From NCBI GenBank assembly GCA_030145245.1, contig JAQYWC010000076.1, positions 1 to 64,000 on the forward strand: DNA of 64,000 bases, in the 5' to 3' direction. The position numbers were made by a program, and so were the translations under genes. The DNA is from Desulfobacterium sp. GTDB lineage: Bacteria; Desulfobacterota; Desulfobacteria; Desulfobacterales; Desulfobacteraceae. This document shows positions 15,601-24,660 of the stretch, piece by piece. Every line of letters starts with the position of its first letter. Position 1 is the stretch's first letter. The notes below the pieces were generated by a model that saw only the letters and a program-made list of their open reading frames with translations, was not told the DNA's origin and did not search any database.

Positions 15601-17589
15601 ATGAGAAAAACCGCCTGCCCGCCCCTGCCATTGATGCTGATGCTCTTTCTTCTCCTGTTTTCCACGAAAGTGGCAGCCAGCGACATCACGGACACCCGGG
15701 GCCGCACCATCCATTTTGATGCCCCGCCCACACGGGTGGTCTCCATTGTCCCGTCCGCCACGGAAATCATCTGCACCCTGGAGGCGGCCGATGCCCTGAC
15801 CGGGGTCACCTTTCATTCGACCCTGCCGGTTGAGAAGAACGGTAAAACCGTGGTGGGAGGCTTCCTGTCCCCCGACATTGCAACCATCCTGGGGCTTGAT
15901 CCCGACCTTGTGTTTGTCTCTAAAATCCAGGAGGAGACTGCCCGGGCCCTTAGGGCCCACGGGATAAAGACCCTCTTCATCGACACCCTCTCCTTTGAGC
16001 AGAGCCTGGATAACATCCGGATGATCGGAGCCATATTCAACCGGAACACCCAGGCCGAGGAGACCATCGCAACCATCCGGGGACAGCTTGAAACGGTCCG
16101 GCAAAAGGTGGCAAAGATCCCCATGGACAAGCGCAAGCGGGTGTTCCGCCTCATGGGAAGGGAGTCGGTCATGACCCCGGCCAAGGGCGCTTTTCTCAAC
16201 GATCTGGTCAGACTTGCCGGGGGCATCCCCATGGCACCCGATGCCGGGGGCATGGTGGCCGACGTCACCCTGGACCAGTGGCAGGCGTTCAACCCCCAGG
16301 TGATCTTCGGATGCGGGGGGGACAAAAAGGCGGCAGACCATTTTTTTAAGCGTCCCGGCTGGAACAGTGTGGATGCGGTAAAGAACCGGAAAATCTACTA
16401 CTTTCCCTGCGAACTCACCTGCAGGGCGGCCTGCCACACCGGCTATTTTGTCCAGTGGCTGGCCTCGTTCATCTACAGCGATCAGTTTTTCACCCCGGAC
16501 AACCAGGTCTCCAGGGATGCTTTGCTTGCCACCGAACCCGTTGGGATCGACCTTGGGATCATTAAAAAGAGCCAGCGGGTCAAGGTCTCCATTGCCGACT
16601 TCACCCACAAAACCCTGGTGATCGACTTTAACCGGCCCCAGACCGTTCTCTCCACCCTGGAGGGGCTCAAGCATAACATCTCCACCATTGCCAACCACTA
16701 CCTTCCGCCCCCCTCCTGGAGCATGCCCCACACCGACGGTATGGCAGGCACAAAGAACCGCATCCTCTCTGCCGTGGAAAGGGATCCCGCATCCACCTCA
16801 CTTTTGATGACCGGGGCCGACATGGACCAGGTTACGGTCACGGAGAAAAGCTTCAAAAAGATGCGGGCCATCGCCGTTATCACGGCCGGGGTCTGTTCCA
16901 ATGCCCAGCGCATGTCCAGGGCAGTGGGCGGCTATTACGAGCCCGGCACCATCAACATCATGGTGATGACCAACATGCAGCTTTCCGGGCGGGCAATGGC
17001 AAGGGCCATGATCACCGTCACAGAGGCAAAAACCGCGGCCCTGTCCGATCTTGACATCCGGAGCAGCTACCAGAGTCTCAAATTCCAGGCAACGGGCACG
17101 GGCACGGACAACATCATCATGGTCCAGGGAGAAGGCTGCCCCATCGACAACACCGGCGGCCACTCAAAGATGGGAGAACTGATTGCAAAGGCCGTGTTTC
17201 TCCAGAACGGCCTTAAAAGCGACCGGAGCATCTTCCAGCGGCTCAAGGAGAGGGGGATCACCGTCAACAGCCTTGTCCACGACACCGGGTGCCAGTGCTC
17301 CCCTGCTGCCATGGACCAGATGGCAACAGGCCTTGAAGCCCTTCTCATGGATCCGGAGTATGCCGGTCTTGTGGAGACCGCCCTTGCCGTGAGCGACGCC
17401 GATAACAAGGGCCTGATCCACGACCTCTCCCTGTTTTCGGCCCTGGGCCGGACCGCCGCTCAAACCATTGCAGGCAAACCCGTTCCCGCAGCCCAGGGTT
17501 TTGACACCACCAAGCCCCTTCCAAAGCCCCTGGAAATCACCTTTAACTGGCTGATGACAGGCCTGAAGATACAGACCCACAAGGAGTAA
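15601..17589 (+). CDS. Secreted BtuF-CbiZ fusion protein
   Basis: The 662-residue protein joins two corrinoid functions. After a signal peptide (MRKTACPPLPLMLMLFLLLF, ending near VAAS), residues about 28-300 form a BtuF-type binding protein (VVSIVPSATEIICTL, GGFLSPDIATILGLDPDLVF). Residues about 320-640 match CbiZ adenosylcobinamide amidohydrolase, with VITAGVCSNAQRMS, ATGTGTDNIIMV and TGGHSKMGELIAKAV. CbiZ is normally cytosolic and cuts the amide of adenosylpseudocobalamin or adenosylcobinamide to adenosylcobyric acid for salvage. Here it would be exported, so salvage may begin in the periplasm. No BtuCD permease is adjacent; the FecCD-type importer at 28 kb or genes elsewhere would have to complete uptake. 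It lies three bases before cbiK. Confidence 0.9.
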   Translation: MRKTACPPLPLMLMLFLLLFSTKVAASDITDTRGRTIHFDAPPTRVVSIVPSATEIICTLEAADALTGVTFHSTLPVEKNGKTVVGGFLSPDIATILGLDPDLVFVSKIQEETARALRAHGIKTLFIDTLSFEQSLDNIRMIGAIFNRNTQAEETIATIRGQLETVRQKVAKIPMDKRKRVFRLMGRESVMTPAKGAFLNDLVRLAGGIPMAPDAGGMVADVTLDQWQAFNPQVIFGCGGDKKAADHFFKRPGWNSVDAVKNRKIYYFPCELTCRAACHTGYFVQWLASFIYSDQFFTPDNQVSRDALLATEPVGIDLGIIKKSQRVKVSIADFTHKTLVIDFNRPQTVLSTLEGLKHNISTIANHYLPPPSWSMPHTDGMAGTKNRILSAVERDPASTSLLMTGADMDQVTVTEKSFKKMRAIAVITAGVCSNAQRMSRAVGGYYEPGTINIMVMTNMQLSGRAMARAMITVTEAKTAALSDLDIRSSYQSLKFQATGTGTDNIIMVQGEGCPIDNTGGHSKMGELIAKAVFLQNGLKSDRSIFQRLKERGITVNSLVHDTGCQCSPAAMDQMATGLEALLMDPEYAGLVETALAVSDADNKGLIHDLSLFSALGRTAAQTIAGKPVPAAQGFDTTKPLPKPLEITFNWLMTGLKIQTHKE

Positions 17590-17592
17590 ACA

Positions 17593-18363
17593 ATGACAAC
17601 CACACCCGTCGTACTAACCGCTTTCGGAACCACGGCCAAGGCCTTTGAGACCTACAGCAGAATGGACGCCATCTTTAAAGAGAGACTCCCGGACACCCCG
17701 CTCTTCTGGGCCTATTCCTCAAGGATGGTGAAGCGCAGCCTGAAAAAGAACAAGAACATCGACCTCAAGGATCCCGGCCAGGTGCTGGCAGAACTGAAAG
17801 AGCAGGGCCATGACTGGGCCGTGGTCCAGTCCCTGCATCTCATCTGCGGCCATGAGTTCGACCGCCTCAAGGAGATCGCCGGGACTGCCGGGATCCGTAC
17901 CGCCATGGGGCTGCCCCTCCTCACCTCCCATAACGACTACACGGCCGTGGCCGATGCCATCTCCCCCCTGATCTCCGATGCAGACGACGAGGCCACCGTT
18001 ATTGTGGGCCACGGCACCGACCACCCGGCCTGGGCCAGCTACCCGGCCCTGGAGTCGGTCCTGCGAAAGGTCCACGGCGACCGGGTATTTGCCGGTGTCG
18101 TGGAAGGGTTGCCCAAAATGGAGGAGACCATTGCCAAGGTAAAAAAATACGGGTTCACCAAGGTGCGACTGGTGCCCTTTCTGCTGGTGGCAGGAATTCA
18201 CTTTAAGGAGGATCTCACCCGGGAGGAGGACTCCTGGGAAAAAAGTTTTCAAAGGGAAGGGATCGAAGTAAATGTGGTGGACCAGGGCGTCGGCGAAATC
18301 GCAGCCGTCACCGAGCTGTTCGCAAGCCATGTCAAGGCGGCCCTGGACATCATCCCAAGATAA
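17593..18363 (+). CDS. cbiK: Sirohydrochlorin cobaltochelatase
   Basis: This anaerobic-pathway chelatase inserts Co2+ into sirohydrochlorin. The 256-residue length and class II chelatase fold match CbiK: VLTAFGTTAKAFETY at the N-terminus, VGHGTDHPAWASYPAL with the metal-binding His near residue 140, and LVPFLLVAGIHFKEDL with the second His. There is no signal peptide, so it is the cytosolic form. It follows the BtuF-CbiZ stop by three bases, so the riboswitch probably controls it too. The cluster therefore couples corrinoid salvage with de novo cobalt insertion. Confidence 0.95.
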   Translation: MTTTPVVLTAFGTTAKAFETYSRMDAIFKERLPDTPLFWAYSSRMVKRSLKKNKNIDLKDPGQVLAELKEQGHDWAVVQSLHLICGHEFDRLKEIAGTAGIRTAMGLPLLTSHNDYTAVADAISPLISDADDEATVIVGHGTDHPAWASYPALESVLRKVHGDRVFAGVVEGLPKMEETIAKVKKYGFTKVRLVPFLLVAGIHFKEDLTREEDSWEKSFQREGIEVNVVDQGVGEIAAVTELFASHVKAALDIIPR

Positions 18364-18370
18364 GATGTTC

Positions 18371-18392
18371 GCCCCTCCCCCCAGGGAGGGGC
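18371..18392 (+). terminator. Hairpin after cbiK
   Basis: A nine-base stem GCCCCTCCC / GGGAGGGGC with a four-base loop begins seven bases after the cbiK stop. It is followed by A residues rather than T, so termination strength is uncertain on the plus strand. Confidence 0.55.
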
Positions 18393-18533
18393 AAAAATCG
18401 CCGGGAAAGAAACGACCCGGTTAGTTTTTCCTTGCGTTTTTCGCCCCGTTCTCCTTACATTGTCAGTAGCCCTTGAATTGAAATCATCCATCGGCCCTCC
18501 CTTACAGGCGGGCTGTTTTCAACAGGGAACGAT

Positions 18534-19826
18534 ATGGCACACACCTTGCTCGACTCTGGCTATTCACGTCTGACGAACCGGTTGAACCGGTGCCCCCAAG
18601 GCGCCCCGCCCTCGGACCTGCTGCGCAAAATCCTGGCCATGCTGTTCACGGAACAGGAAGCGGATCTTGTGGCGCGCCTGCCCATCAAGCCCTTTACCGT
18701 TGAAAAGGCCGCAACCGCCTGGAAGCTGGCCCAGGCCAAGACCCGGAAAATCCTGGACACCCTTGCAGCTAGGGCCATCCTCCTGGACATGGAGATCAAC
18801 GGGAAAACCCTTTATGCCCTGCCCCCTCCCATGGCCGGCTTCTTTGAGTTCTCCATGATGCGGGTCAGAAAGGACATCGACCAGAAGGCCCTGAGCGAAC
18901 TCTTCTACACCTACCTGAATCAGGAGGAGACCTTCATCCGGGAGCTCTTCACAAGGGGCGAAACCCAGCTGGGACGCACCTTTGTCGACGAGCAGGCCCT
19001 GTCATCACAGAACGCCCTCCATGTCCTGGACTATGAGCGGGCCACCCACGTGATCAAAACCGCTGCTCCCATGGGTGTCGGACTCTGCTACTGCCGCCAC
19101 AAGATGAGCCACCTCAACAGGGCCTGTGACGCCCCCCTTGATATCTGCATGACCTTTAACACGGCGGCACAATCATTGATCAGGCACGGCCATGCAAGAA
19201 AGGTGGACCCCATGGAAGGGTTGGACCTGCTGGAAAAAGCCAAGGCCCACCACCTGGTTCAGTTCGGTGAAAACGTGAGGGAACGGGTCAACTTCATCTG
19301 CAACTGCTGCGGCTGCTGCTGCGAAGCCCTGCTGGCGGTCCAGCGCTTTGCCATCTTCAACCCGGTGCACACCACCAACTTTCTGCCCCTTGTGGATACG
19401 GATCTGTGCAACGGTTGCGGCCGATGCAGCAAGGTGTGCCCGGTTGAGGCCATGGCCCTTGTGACAGCCAACGATCCTGAAAACCCCAAAAAAAGAACCG
19501 CCCTCCTGGACGAAGACCGCTGCCTGGGATGCGGTGTCTGCGTCAGTGTCTGCCCTGTCACCGCCATCGCCCTGGAACCCAGGAAGGCCCGGGTGATAAC
19601 GCCCTTGAACCATGCCCACCGGGCCGTGGTGATGGCCATTGAACGGGGAGGACTCCAGGATCTTGTGTTTGACAACCAAGTGCTCTTCAGCCACAGGGCC
19701 CTTGCCACACTCCTGGGGGTGATACTGAAGCTGCCCCCAATCAAGCAGGCCCTGGCCAATACCCAGGTGAAATCAAGGTATCTTGAAACATTGATCACCC
19801 GGGTTCACGGGATATCCCTCATTTAA
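18534..19826 (+). CDS. Winged-helix protein with Cys-rich and 2[4Fe-4S] ferredoxin domains
   Basis: The 430-residue protein begins with a winged-helix-like region (about 30-95). An unusual middle part follows with CYCRHKMSH and CNCCGCCC. A standard bacterial 2[4Fe-4S] ferredoxin domain (about 290-345) carries CNGCGRCSKVCP and CLGCGVCVSVCP, and the protein ends in a hydrophobic tail. Similar proteins occur in sulfate reducers without a firm role; the layout suggests a redox-responsive regulator or an electron carrier that docks to a partner. The ATG at 18534 follows AGGGA. It stands between the corrinoid unit and a convergent lipoprotein gene. Function is unknown. Confidence 0.75.
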   Translation: MAHTLLDSGYSRLTNRLNRCPQGAPPSDLLRKILAMLFTEQEADLVARLPIKPFTVEKAATAWKLAQAKTRKILDTLAARAILLDMEINGKTLYALPPPMAGFFEFSMMRVRKDIDQKALSELFYTYLNQEETFIRELFTRGETQLGRTFVDEQALSSQNALHVLDYERATHVIKTAAPMGVGLCYCRHKMSHLNRACDAPLDICMTFNTAAQSLIRHGHARKVDPMEGLDLLEKAKAHHLVQFGENVRERVNFICNCCGCCCEALLAVQRFAIFNPVHTTNFLPLVDTDLCNGCGRCSKVCPVEAMALVTANDPENPKKRTALLDEDRCLGCGVCVSVCPVTAIALEPRKARVITPLNHAHRAVVMAIERGGLQDLVFDNQVLFSHRALATLLGVILKLPPIKQALANTQVKSRYLETLITRVHGISLI

Positions 19827-19884
19827 GTTTACCGTCTTGACATGGAGGCCACGGTACGCTTCCTTGGGTTCACCCGGATTTCAA

Positions 19885-21462
19885 TCATGAACCACCGGTC
19901 AGCTCACTGCGCCATCTTGCTTCAAAACCTGCGAAATCTTTATCCAGCTTTTTCAACAGCCTTGCTTTGACAGACTCATCGGCAAAGGAGGTCTCAATGG
20001 AGTTGTATGACATCTGCTTTAACTCTTCATGGGTGATGTCAGTATGGCTGATGGCGATCCTGTATTCATTGGCGATATCGGTGACAAATATTCCCTCATC
20101 GTCCGTGGAGAGGCTCACGGGCAACCCCAGGCGCAGAAAGTCTAAAAAGGGATGACTGCTGAAATCTTCGTTCACCTGCAACCTGTAGTTACTGTAAAGG
20201 TTTATCTCGATGGGTAGGTTTTTCTCCTGAACCGCGTACTCCAGGGCTAAAGGGTCCCGGGCCAGAAGAACACCGTGGCCCACCCGTTCGGCCCCCATGA
20301 TCATGGCATCCCGGACGTTATGGACAAGACCCAGTTCTCCTGCATGCATGGTGCGGTGAATGCTGATGTCGCCCTGCTGATCGGCTGCCAGGATGGGAAC
20401 ATAGATGTTCTGCCCGGTTTCCAGGGCCGGGGTATGGGTTTCATTGGCCAGAAGATCAATACCCACAAGCTCTGTGTATTGATTGTCCCCAAGCACGGAG
20501 ATAAATTCCCGGGTCCACACGTCATTGCTACCAGCGTCCAGGGTGCGGATAAAGGCGGAGTTCCAGCGCACCGTTATACCGGTTTCCCCATACCACTTTT
20601 CAGCCCATGTGTGGAGCTGTTCAAAGGTTGAGGGGTCCGGCCACATCACCCGTGTAAATTCCACGTAGCTGACGTTCTGGGCCGCACAGCGGTTGAGAAA
20701 ATCAAGATAGGTCTTTTCCTCCACCCATTCCTGCAGGGACGGCTCCTGCTTCAGCAGGTCATTAATGGTGAAAACAGCCTCAAACCGCTCGAATTCATGG
20801 GTGGGAGGCGTGTCCGGCAGAAAGAAAAAGCCAAGGATCCTGTTTTGATCTTCCCGATCATAATCCAGGTAATTTCTGACCGGCAGAGCGGAGAGAAATT
20901 CATTTTCACCGGGGTAGAGCATGGATAGTTCCCCGTCATTGGCCTCGGCAACGATCTCCCGGCCGTTTATCACCGGATTGACCGCCGCTAAAATTTCCTC
21001 CACGGTTTGCCTGTTCCGGGTTCCCGTGGGATGGATATGCAGCAGAGCGCCCTTGGGAAATTCAGTGCAGTACTGCTCCACTTTTGCGTCATCATTCCGG
21101 ATCTGATCCAGATCCAGGGTTGCGCCGGCCATTGCGGCAAGGCGACTGTCCTCGATGGTCTGCTGTTGACGCTCGGAAATTTGCGCAAGTTCCCGTTCAT
21201 CAAGGGCATCCCCGGGTGCCGGTGTCAGCCAGGTGTCCCACTCTTCCCGCTCAACCACACCATTTTCTTCAACCACACGCCGGATGATCTTCTCCCGGGC
21301 CTGGTCATAAAGGGCAAACTGGTTTTCAAGCTTTTTATCAATGGAGGCAAAAAGACTGTTATCATTATGGTGTGAATCAGAACCCCAGTCGCAACCGGCA
21401 AGGGAGGTAAAACAGATGAATAAAATTGCTATCAGGATCTCTTTGACTTTGGGTCTCAACAT
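19885..21462 (-). CDS. Adenosine-deaminase-like lipoprotein
   Basis: This exported metal-dependent deaminase-family protein has a lipoprotein signal with lipobox SLAGC at about residue 24. Adenosine/AMP deaminase motifs are present: ALLHIHPTGT for the first metal ligands, HAGELG for the catalytic Glu, GHGVLL, and STDDEGIF for the metal Asp. At 525 residues it is longer than cytosolic Add (about 330) and closer to secreted ADGF-like forms, with an extra N-terminal helical region. It may deaminate nucleosides outside the cytoplasm for nitrogen or purine scavenging. It is a single gene convergent with the ferredoxin gene. The ATG at 21462 has a G-rich site upstream. Confidence 0.85.
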   Translation of the reverse strand: MLRPKVKEILIAILFICFTSLAGCDWGSDSHHNDNSLFASIDKKLENQFALYDQAREKIIRRVVEENGVVEREEWDTWLTPAPGDALDERELAQISERQQQTIEDSRLAAMAGATLDLDQIRNDDAKVEQYCTEFPKGALLHIHPTGTRNRQTVEEILAAVNPVINGREIVAEANDGELSMLYPGENEFLSALPVRNYLDYDREDQNRILGFFFLPDTPPTHEFERFEAVFTINDLLKQEPSLQEWVEEKTYLDFLNRCAAQNVSYVEFTRVMWPDPSTFEQLHTWAEKWYGETGITVRWNSAFIRTLDAGSNDVWTREFISVLGDNQYTELVGIDLLANETHTPALETGQNIYVPILAADQQGDISIHRTMHAGELGLVHNVRDAMIMGAERVGHGVLLARDPLALEYAVQEKNLPIEINLYSNYRLQVNEDFSSHPFLDFLRLGLPVSLSTDDEGIFVTDIANEYRIAISHTDITHEELKQMSYNSIETSFADESVKARLLKKLDKDFAGFEARWRSELTGGS

Positions 21463-21498
21463 TCTTTTTCCCCCTGTGGGTTATAAATATTCTGTAAG

Positions 21499-21580
21499 CC
21501 TGACCTGGACAAGCCAGAAACAAAAAAGCTTTCTGATTCTCTTGCCAAAATAACACAAGAATCAGAGCTAAGAAGCTAAA
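21499..21580 (+). repeat. Dispersed hairpin repeat, copy 1
   Basis: This is the best-formed copy of an about 80-bp element found five times in this window. It has a small hairpin CTGG-acaag-CCAG, an A run, a larger stem CTGATTCT / AGAATCAG, and a 3' AGCTAAGAAGCT. It lies upstream of the minus-strand deaminase gene. Confidence 0.85.
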
Positions 21581-21673
21581 AGTTAATCCATGGTTCCATG
21601 CACTTTCTCCCGGCGATTCCCGGGCCCTGCCCGATCTGGTATATACTGCCGGGCAGGGTTGACACAACAAAAA

Positions 21674-22156
21674 TCAACCACCTGCTCTTTCAACTGCTCC
21701 GGATCCATGGACCAGGACCGGCACCGGACTCTGCCGGATCATGGGTCCTTTGACCCCGCCGTCCAGGAGACGTTCAAGAGCCCCCCTGGCCCCGGCTCCC
21801 AGGATCAAAAGATCCATGGGATGGGTTGAGAGAATCCCAAGCAGCTCAGCCACGGGATCGCCGGCCCGGATGAGGGGCCTGACCCTGGACGGATCAGCCC
21901 CCTTTGCCTCGCAAAAACGGTTCACCCGGGAAAACACGGCCGCTCCAACCCCCTCCAGGTACGCCCGGGTGCTGATGCCATAGCCCATGGCCGCCACCGT
22001 TCCGATCCTGAAAAGGTTTTTCCGGTGAATAACGCTCCCGACCCAGAGGGTGCCACCGCTTGCCGCTGCCATGTTCCAGGCGGCCTCCACCGCTCTCCAT
22101 TCCTGCTGATCAGGAGAAATGGCCACCAGGATGTTTGTAAGGTTCTCCGGTTTCAT
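21674..22156 (-). CDS. UspA-family universal stress protein
   Basis: This 160-residue single Usp domain begins NILVAISPDQQ and ends with the ATP-binding pattern GAGARGALERLLDGGV followed by SPVPVLV. The glycine-rich loop suggests a nucleotide-binding subtype. Such proteins bind ATP or partners and help survival under starvation or stress. The ATG at 22156 is preceded by AGGAG. It is transcribed divergently from the MocR regulator gene, with 118 bases between them. Confidence 0.9.
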   Translation of the reverse strand: MKPENLTNILVAISPDQQEWRAVEAAWNMAAASGGTLWVGSVIHRKNLFRIGTVAAMGYGISTRAYLEGVGAAVFSRVNRFCEAKGADPSRVRPLIRAGDPVAELLGILSTHPMDLLILGAGARGALERLLDGGVKGPMIRQSPVPVLVHGSGAVERAGG

Positions 22157-22274
22157 CTGCTCACTCCTGTGAAAAGGTTATTTTCCATCGACGCCATGGA
22201 TGGTTTGTTGTATAGCTAACCAGAGTCCCTGGTAGAAGTTAAGGACCAGATCGAACATTTGAGGTCGACCAGCC

Positions 22275-23744
22275 ATGAAAGAACTGAACCTGAACCTTGT
22301 GGAGGAGAAAGCCCCCCTCTACCTGAGGATCGCCCGGGCCATGAGAACAGCCATCCAACGGGGCCAGGTCCTCCCGGGGGAGCCCCTGCCCTCCACACGA
22401 AAACTTGCCTCCCTCCTTAACTGCCACCGTCACACGGTGATGACAGCCCTGGACGAACTGGTGGCAGAGGGGTGGATCAATGCAAGGCCACGCCAGGGCT
22501 ATCTGGTTTCAACCACCCTGCCCGATACCTTTTTTGTGCCCGGTGATTCAAGTGCCGTGGATAGTCCTGCCACCACATCACCCAGGATCATCACCACCTG
22601 GGACCAGGACGAACCGGGCTATCCCCCGGCCATGGATGGCAACCATCTCAACCTGCGAAGCGGGGTTGCAGACCTTCGCCTCTTTCCAGTCAAGGAGTTC
22701 AACGCCTGCCTCTCCGACGTGCTGCGGCGGGATCCTTCAAGCGCCCTTGGGCTGGGCCCGGTTTTGGGATCAGAAAAGCTCATCCGGGAGATGAGCACCT
22801 ACCTCCGGCGGGTCAGGGCCATTGCCGACAAAAAGATCATCATCACCCACGGTTCCCAGGAGGGGATTTACATGACAGGGCAGCTGCTGCTGAAACCAGG
22901 TGACCGGGTGGCCATGGAGGATCCCGGATATCCCCTTGCCCGGCAGGCGTTCAAAGCAGCCGGCGCGGAAATCGTCCCTGTCAGGTCGGACAAGGGCGGC
23001 ATGGATACCGACCATCTCCTGAAACTTGTCCAGCGCCAAAAAATCCGCCTCATCTATGTGACGCCCCTGCACCAGTTTCCCACCACCGCAACCCTTCCGG
23101 CAAACCGGCGTCTCCACCTCTACCAGATTGCAGCAAAATACCAGATCCCCATCCTGGAGGATGACTATGACCACGAATACCACTACCGGTCATACCCACC
23201 CTCCCCCCTTGCGGCCAACGATCCCATGGGTCTTGTGATCTATGTGTCAACCCTATCCAAGACCCTGTTTCCCTCGGTCAGGATAGCCTTCATGGCAGTG
23301 CCCCCGTCCTTTGTCCCCGGCATCCGGCGCTATCGGAACATCACCACACGCCCCCCCGGCCTGATCAACCAGAACGCCATTGCCGGCTGGATTGCCCAGG
23401 GCGGTTTCGAACGCCACTTGAGAAAGATGAGAAAATGCTATGAAGAGAGGAGGAACACCATGGTAGAAAGCCTTGAAAAGGCCCGGGACAAGGGGATTCC
23501 CCTTTCCTGGTCTGTTCCGGACGGGGGCATGGCTCTCTGGCTGGACACGAACAAGGATTCCGGAAAGGTGGCCCGGCAGGCTGAGCAACAGGGAATCTCC
23601 CTCCTCCATGAGAGCCTGTTCCGCCTTAAACCGGAAAAGGGCACCCACCTGCGCCTGGGGTTTGCCCACCTCCCCTGTGATGAGATCAAACAGGGGATAC
23701 AACGTCTGGCCGAAATCATAGATGCCTGCAAGGATCAGGCATAG
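22275..23744 (+). CDS. MocR/PdxR-type GntR regulator with aminotransferase domain
   Basis: The 489-residue protein has an N-terminal GntR winged helix (about 12-80, PLYLRIARAMRTAI and LPSTRKLASLL) and a C-terminal fold-type I aminotransferase domain. The PLP-binding lysine lies in YVSTLSKTLFPSVR. MocR regulators sense PLP or an amino-acid adduct; examples control pyridoxal, GABA or taurine metabolism. A short palindrome, ACCAG-agtcc-CTGGT, lies about 40 bases upstream and may be an operator. Its 3' end overlaps the convergent hydrolase gene by ten bases. The effector is unknown. Confidence 0.92.
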   Translation: MKELNLNLVEEKAPLYLRIARAMRTAIQRGQVLPGEPLPSTRKLASLLNCHRHTVMTALDELVAEGWINARPRQGYLVSTTLPDTFFVPGDSSAVDSPATTSPRIITTWDQDEPGYPPAMDGNHLNLRSGVADLRLFPVKEFNACLSDVLRRDPSSALGLGPVLGSEKLIREMSTYLRRVRAIADKKIIITHGSQEGIYMTGQLLLKPGDRVAMEDPGYPLARQAFKAAGAEIVPVRSDKGGMDTDHLLKLVQRQKIRLIYVTPLHQFPTTATLPANRRLHLYQIAAKYQIPILEDDYDHEYHYRSYPPSPLAANDPMGLVIYVSTLSKTLFPSVRIAFMAVPPSFVPGIRRYRNITTRPPGLINQNAIAGWIAQGGFERHLRKMRKCYEERRNTMVESLEKARDKGIPLSWSVPDGGMALWLDTNKDSGKVARQAEQQGISLLHESLFRLKPEKGTHLRLGFAHLPCDEIKQGIQRLAEIIDACKDQA

Positions 23745-24658
23745 GGGAAAAAGCTCTCTCCATGGTCGAGCATCACCAGGGCATCCGGGAGCCCCTGGCG
23801 GCCAAGCTCCTTTTTCAGATCCAGGGGGGGAAAGTGGACCGGTTCGTTGCCCAGGCGAAAGGTTCCCCAGTGGCAGATCATCATCTTTTCCGCCCCAAGC
23901 TCCTGAAAGGCCCTGACCGTCTCTTTGGGGTCCATGTGGCTTGCCTTCATGAACCACCGGGGTTCGTAGGCCCCCAGATTGAAGACGGCAAGGTCAATGT
24001 CCCAGGTGTTGCCGATCTCCCTGAATCCGTCAAAGTAGGCGGTGTCCCCGGCCATGAAGATGGTATAACCGGAGGATGTCTCAATGATAAAAGATCCCCA
24101 CAGGGAGCGGTTGGGCCCCCGCAAAGGATTTCGCATGGTCCAGTGGCAGCAGGGGACCAGGGTGACGGTGGTGCCGTTGAACTTCAGGGTTTCAAACCAG
24201 TCAAGCTGGCTGCGGTTTCTCATCCTGACTTTCCGGAACTCCCGGTCATACCCCCGGGGGGTGATCACGTGGGTGTTTCTGGGAAGACGTCCCAGGGAGG
24301 GCAGGTCAAGATGGTCATAGTGGCCGTGGGTGATAAGAACATGATCGGGTGGGGGCATCCCTTTTATGCCCTGGCAAAGGGGGGAATAGTCCCGGATCAA
24401 AGGCGAAATCCCGGAAAACACGGGGTCCACCAGAAGATAACGCCCATGGTCGTTGACCATGACAGAGGCATGCCGCATAAAGGTGACGGAGAGGGACCCA
24501 TTTTTTTTGATACGCTCCCAGTCGATCACCACCCGTTTCCGGGGCTCCTCCCTGAAATGGGGCCGGAACCGGTTAGGGGAGAGCTTCCACAAAAGAAGAT
24601 CCAGGAAAGAGGTGGAACGGGGGGCGCAAAAATCGGCGGAAAAGCGGCGGCCCCCCAT
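23735..24658 (-). CDS. Metallo-beta-lactamase-fold hydrolase, NAPE-PLD/UlaG-like
   Basis: This 307-residue protein has the dimetal signature THGHYDHLDLPSL, DTAYFDGF and a late CHWGTFRL His. The N-terminal region and FMRHASVMVNDHGRYLLVDPVF resemble the NAPE-PLD/RomA-like hydrolase branch. The substrate is probably a phosphodiester or lactone, but it is not identifiable. The ATG at 24658 has GGGGAGGA upstream. It is two bases behind the methyltransferase gene and follows amtB in the same direction, suggesting an operon. Confidence 0.85.
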   Translation of the reverse strand: MGGRRFSADFCAPRSTSFLDLLLWKLSPNRFRPHFREEPRKRVVIDWERIKKNGSLSVTFMRHASVMVNDHGRYLLVDPVFSGISPLIRDYSPLCQGIKGMPPPDHVLITHGHYDHLDLPSLGRLPRNTHVITPRGYDREFRKVRMRNRSQLDWFETLKFNGTTVTLVPCCHWTMRNPLRGPNRSLWGSFIIETSSGYTIFMAGDTAYFDGFREIGNTWDIDLAVFNLGAYEPRWFMKASHMDPKETVRAFQELGAEKMMICHWGTFRLGNEPVHFPPLDLKKELGRQGLPDALVMLDHGESFFPYA

Positions 24659-24660
24659 GG

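Noticed and set aside
15571-16731. Long open frame opposite the BtuF-CbiZ gene
   Set aside because: It is an antisense shadow of a GC-rich gene, rich in Gly, His and Asp, with no family pattern or ribosome site.
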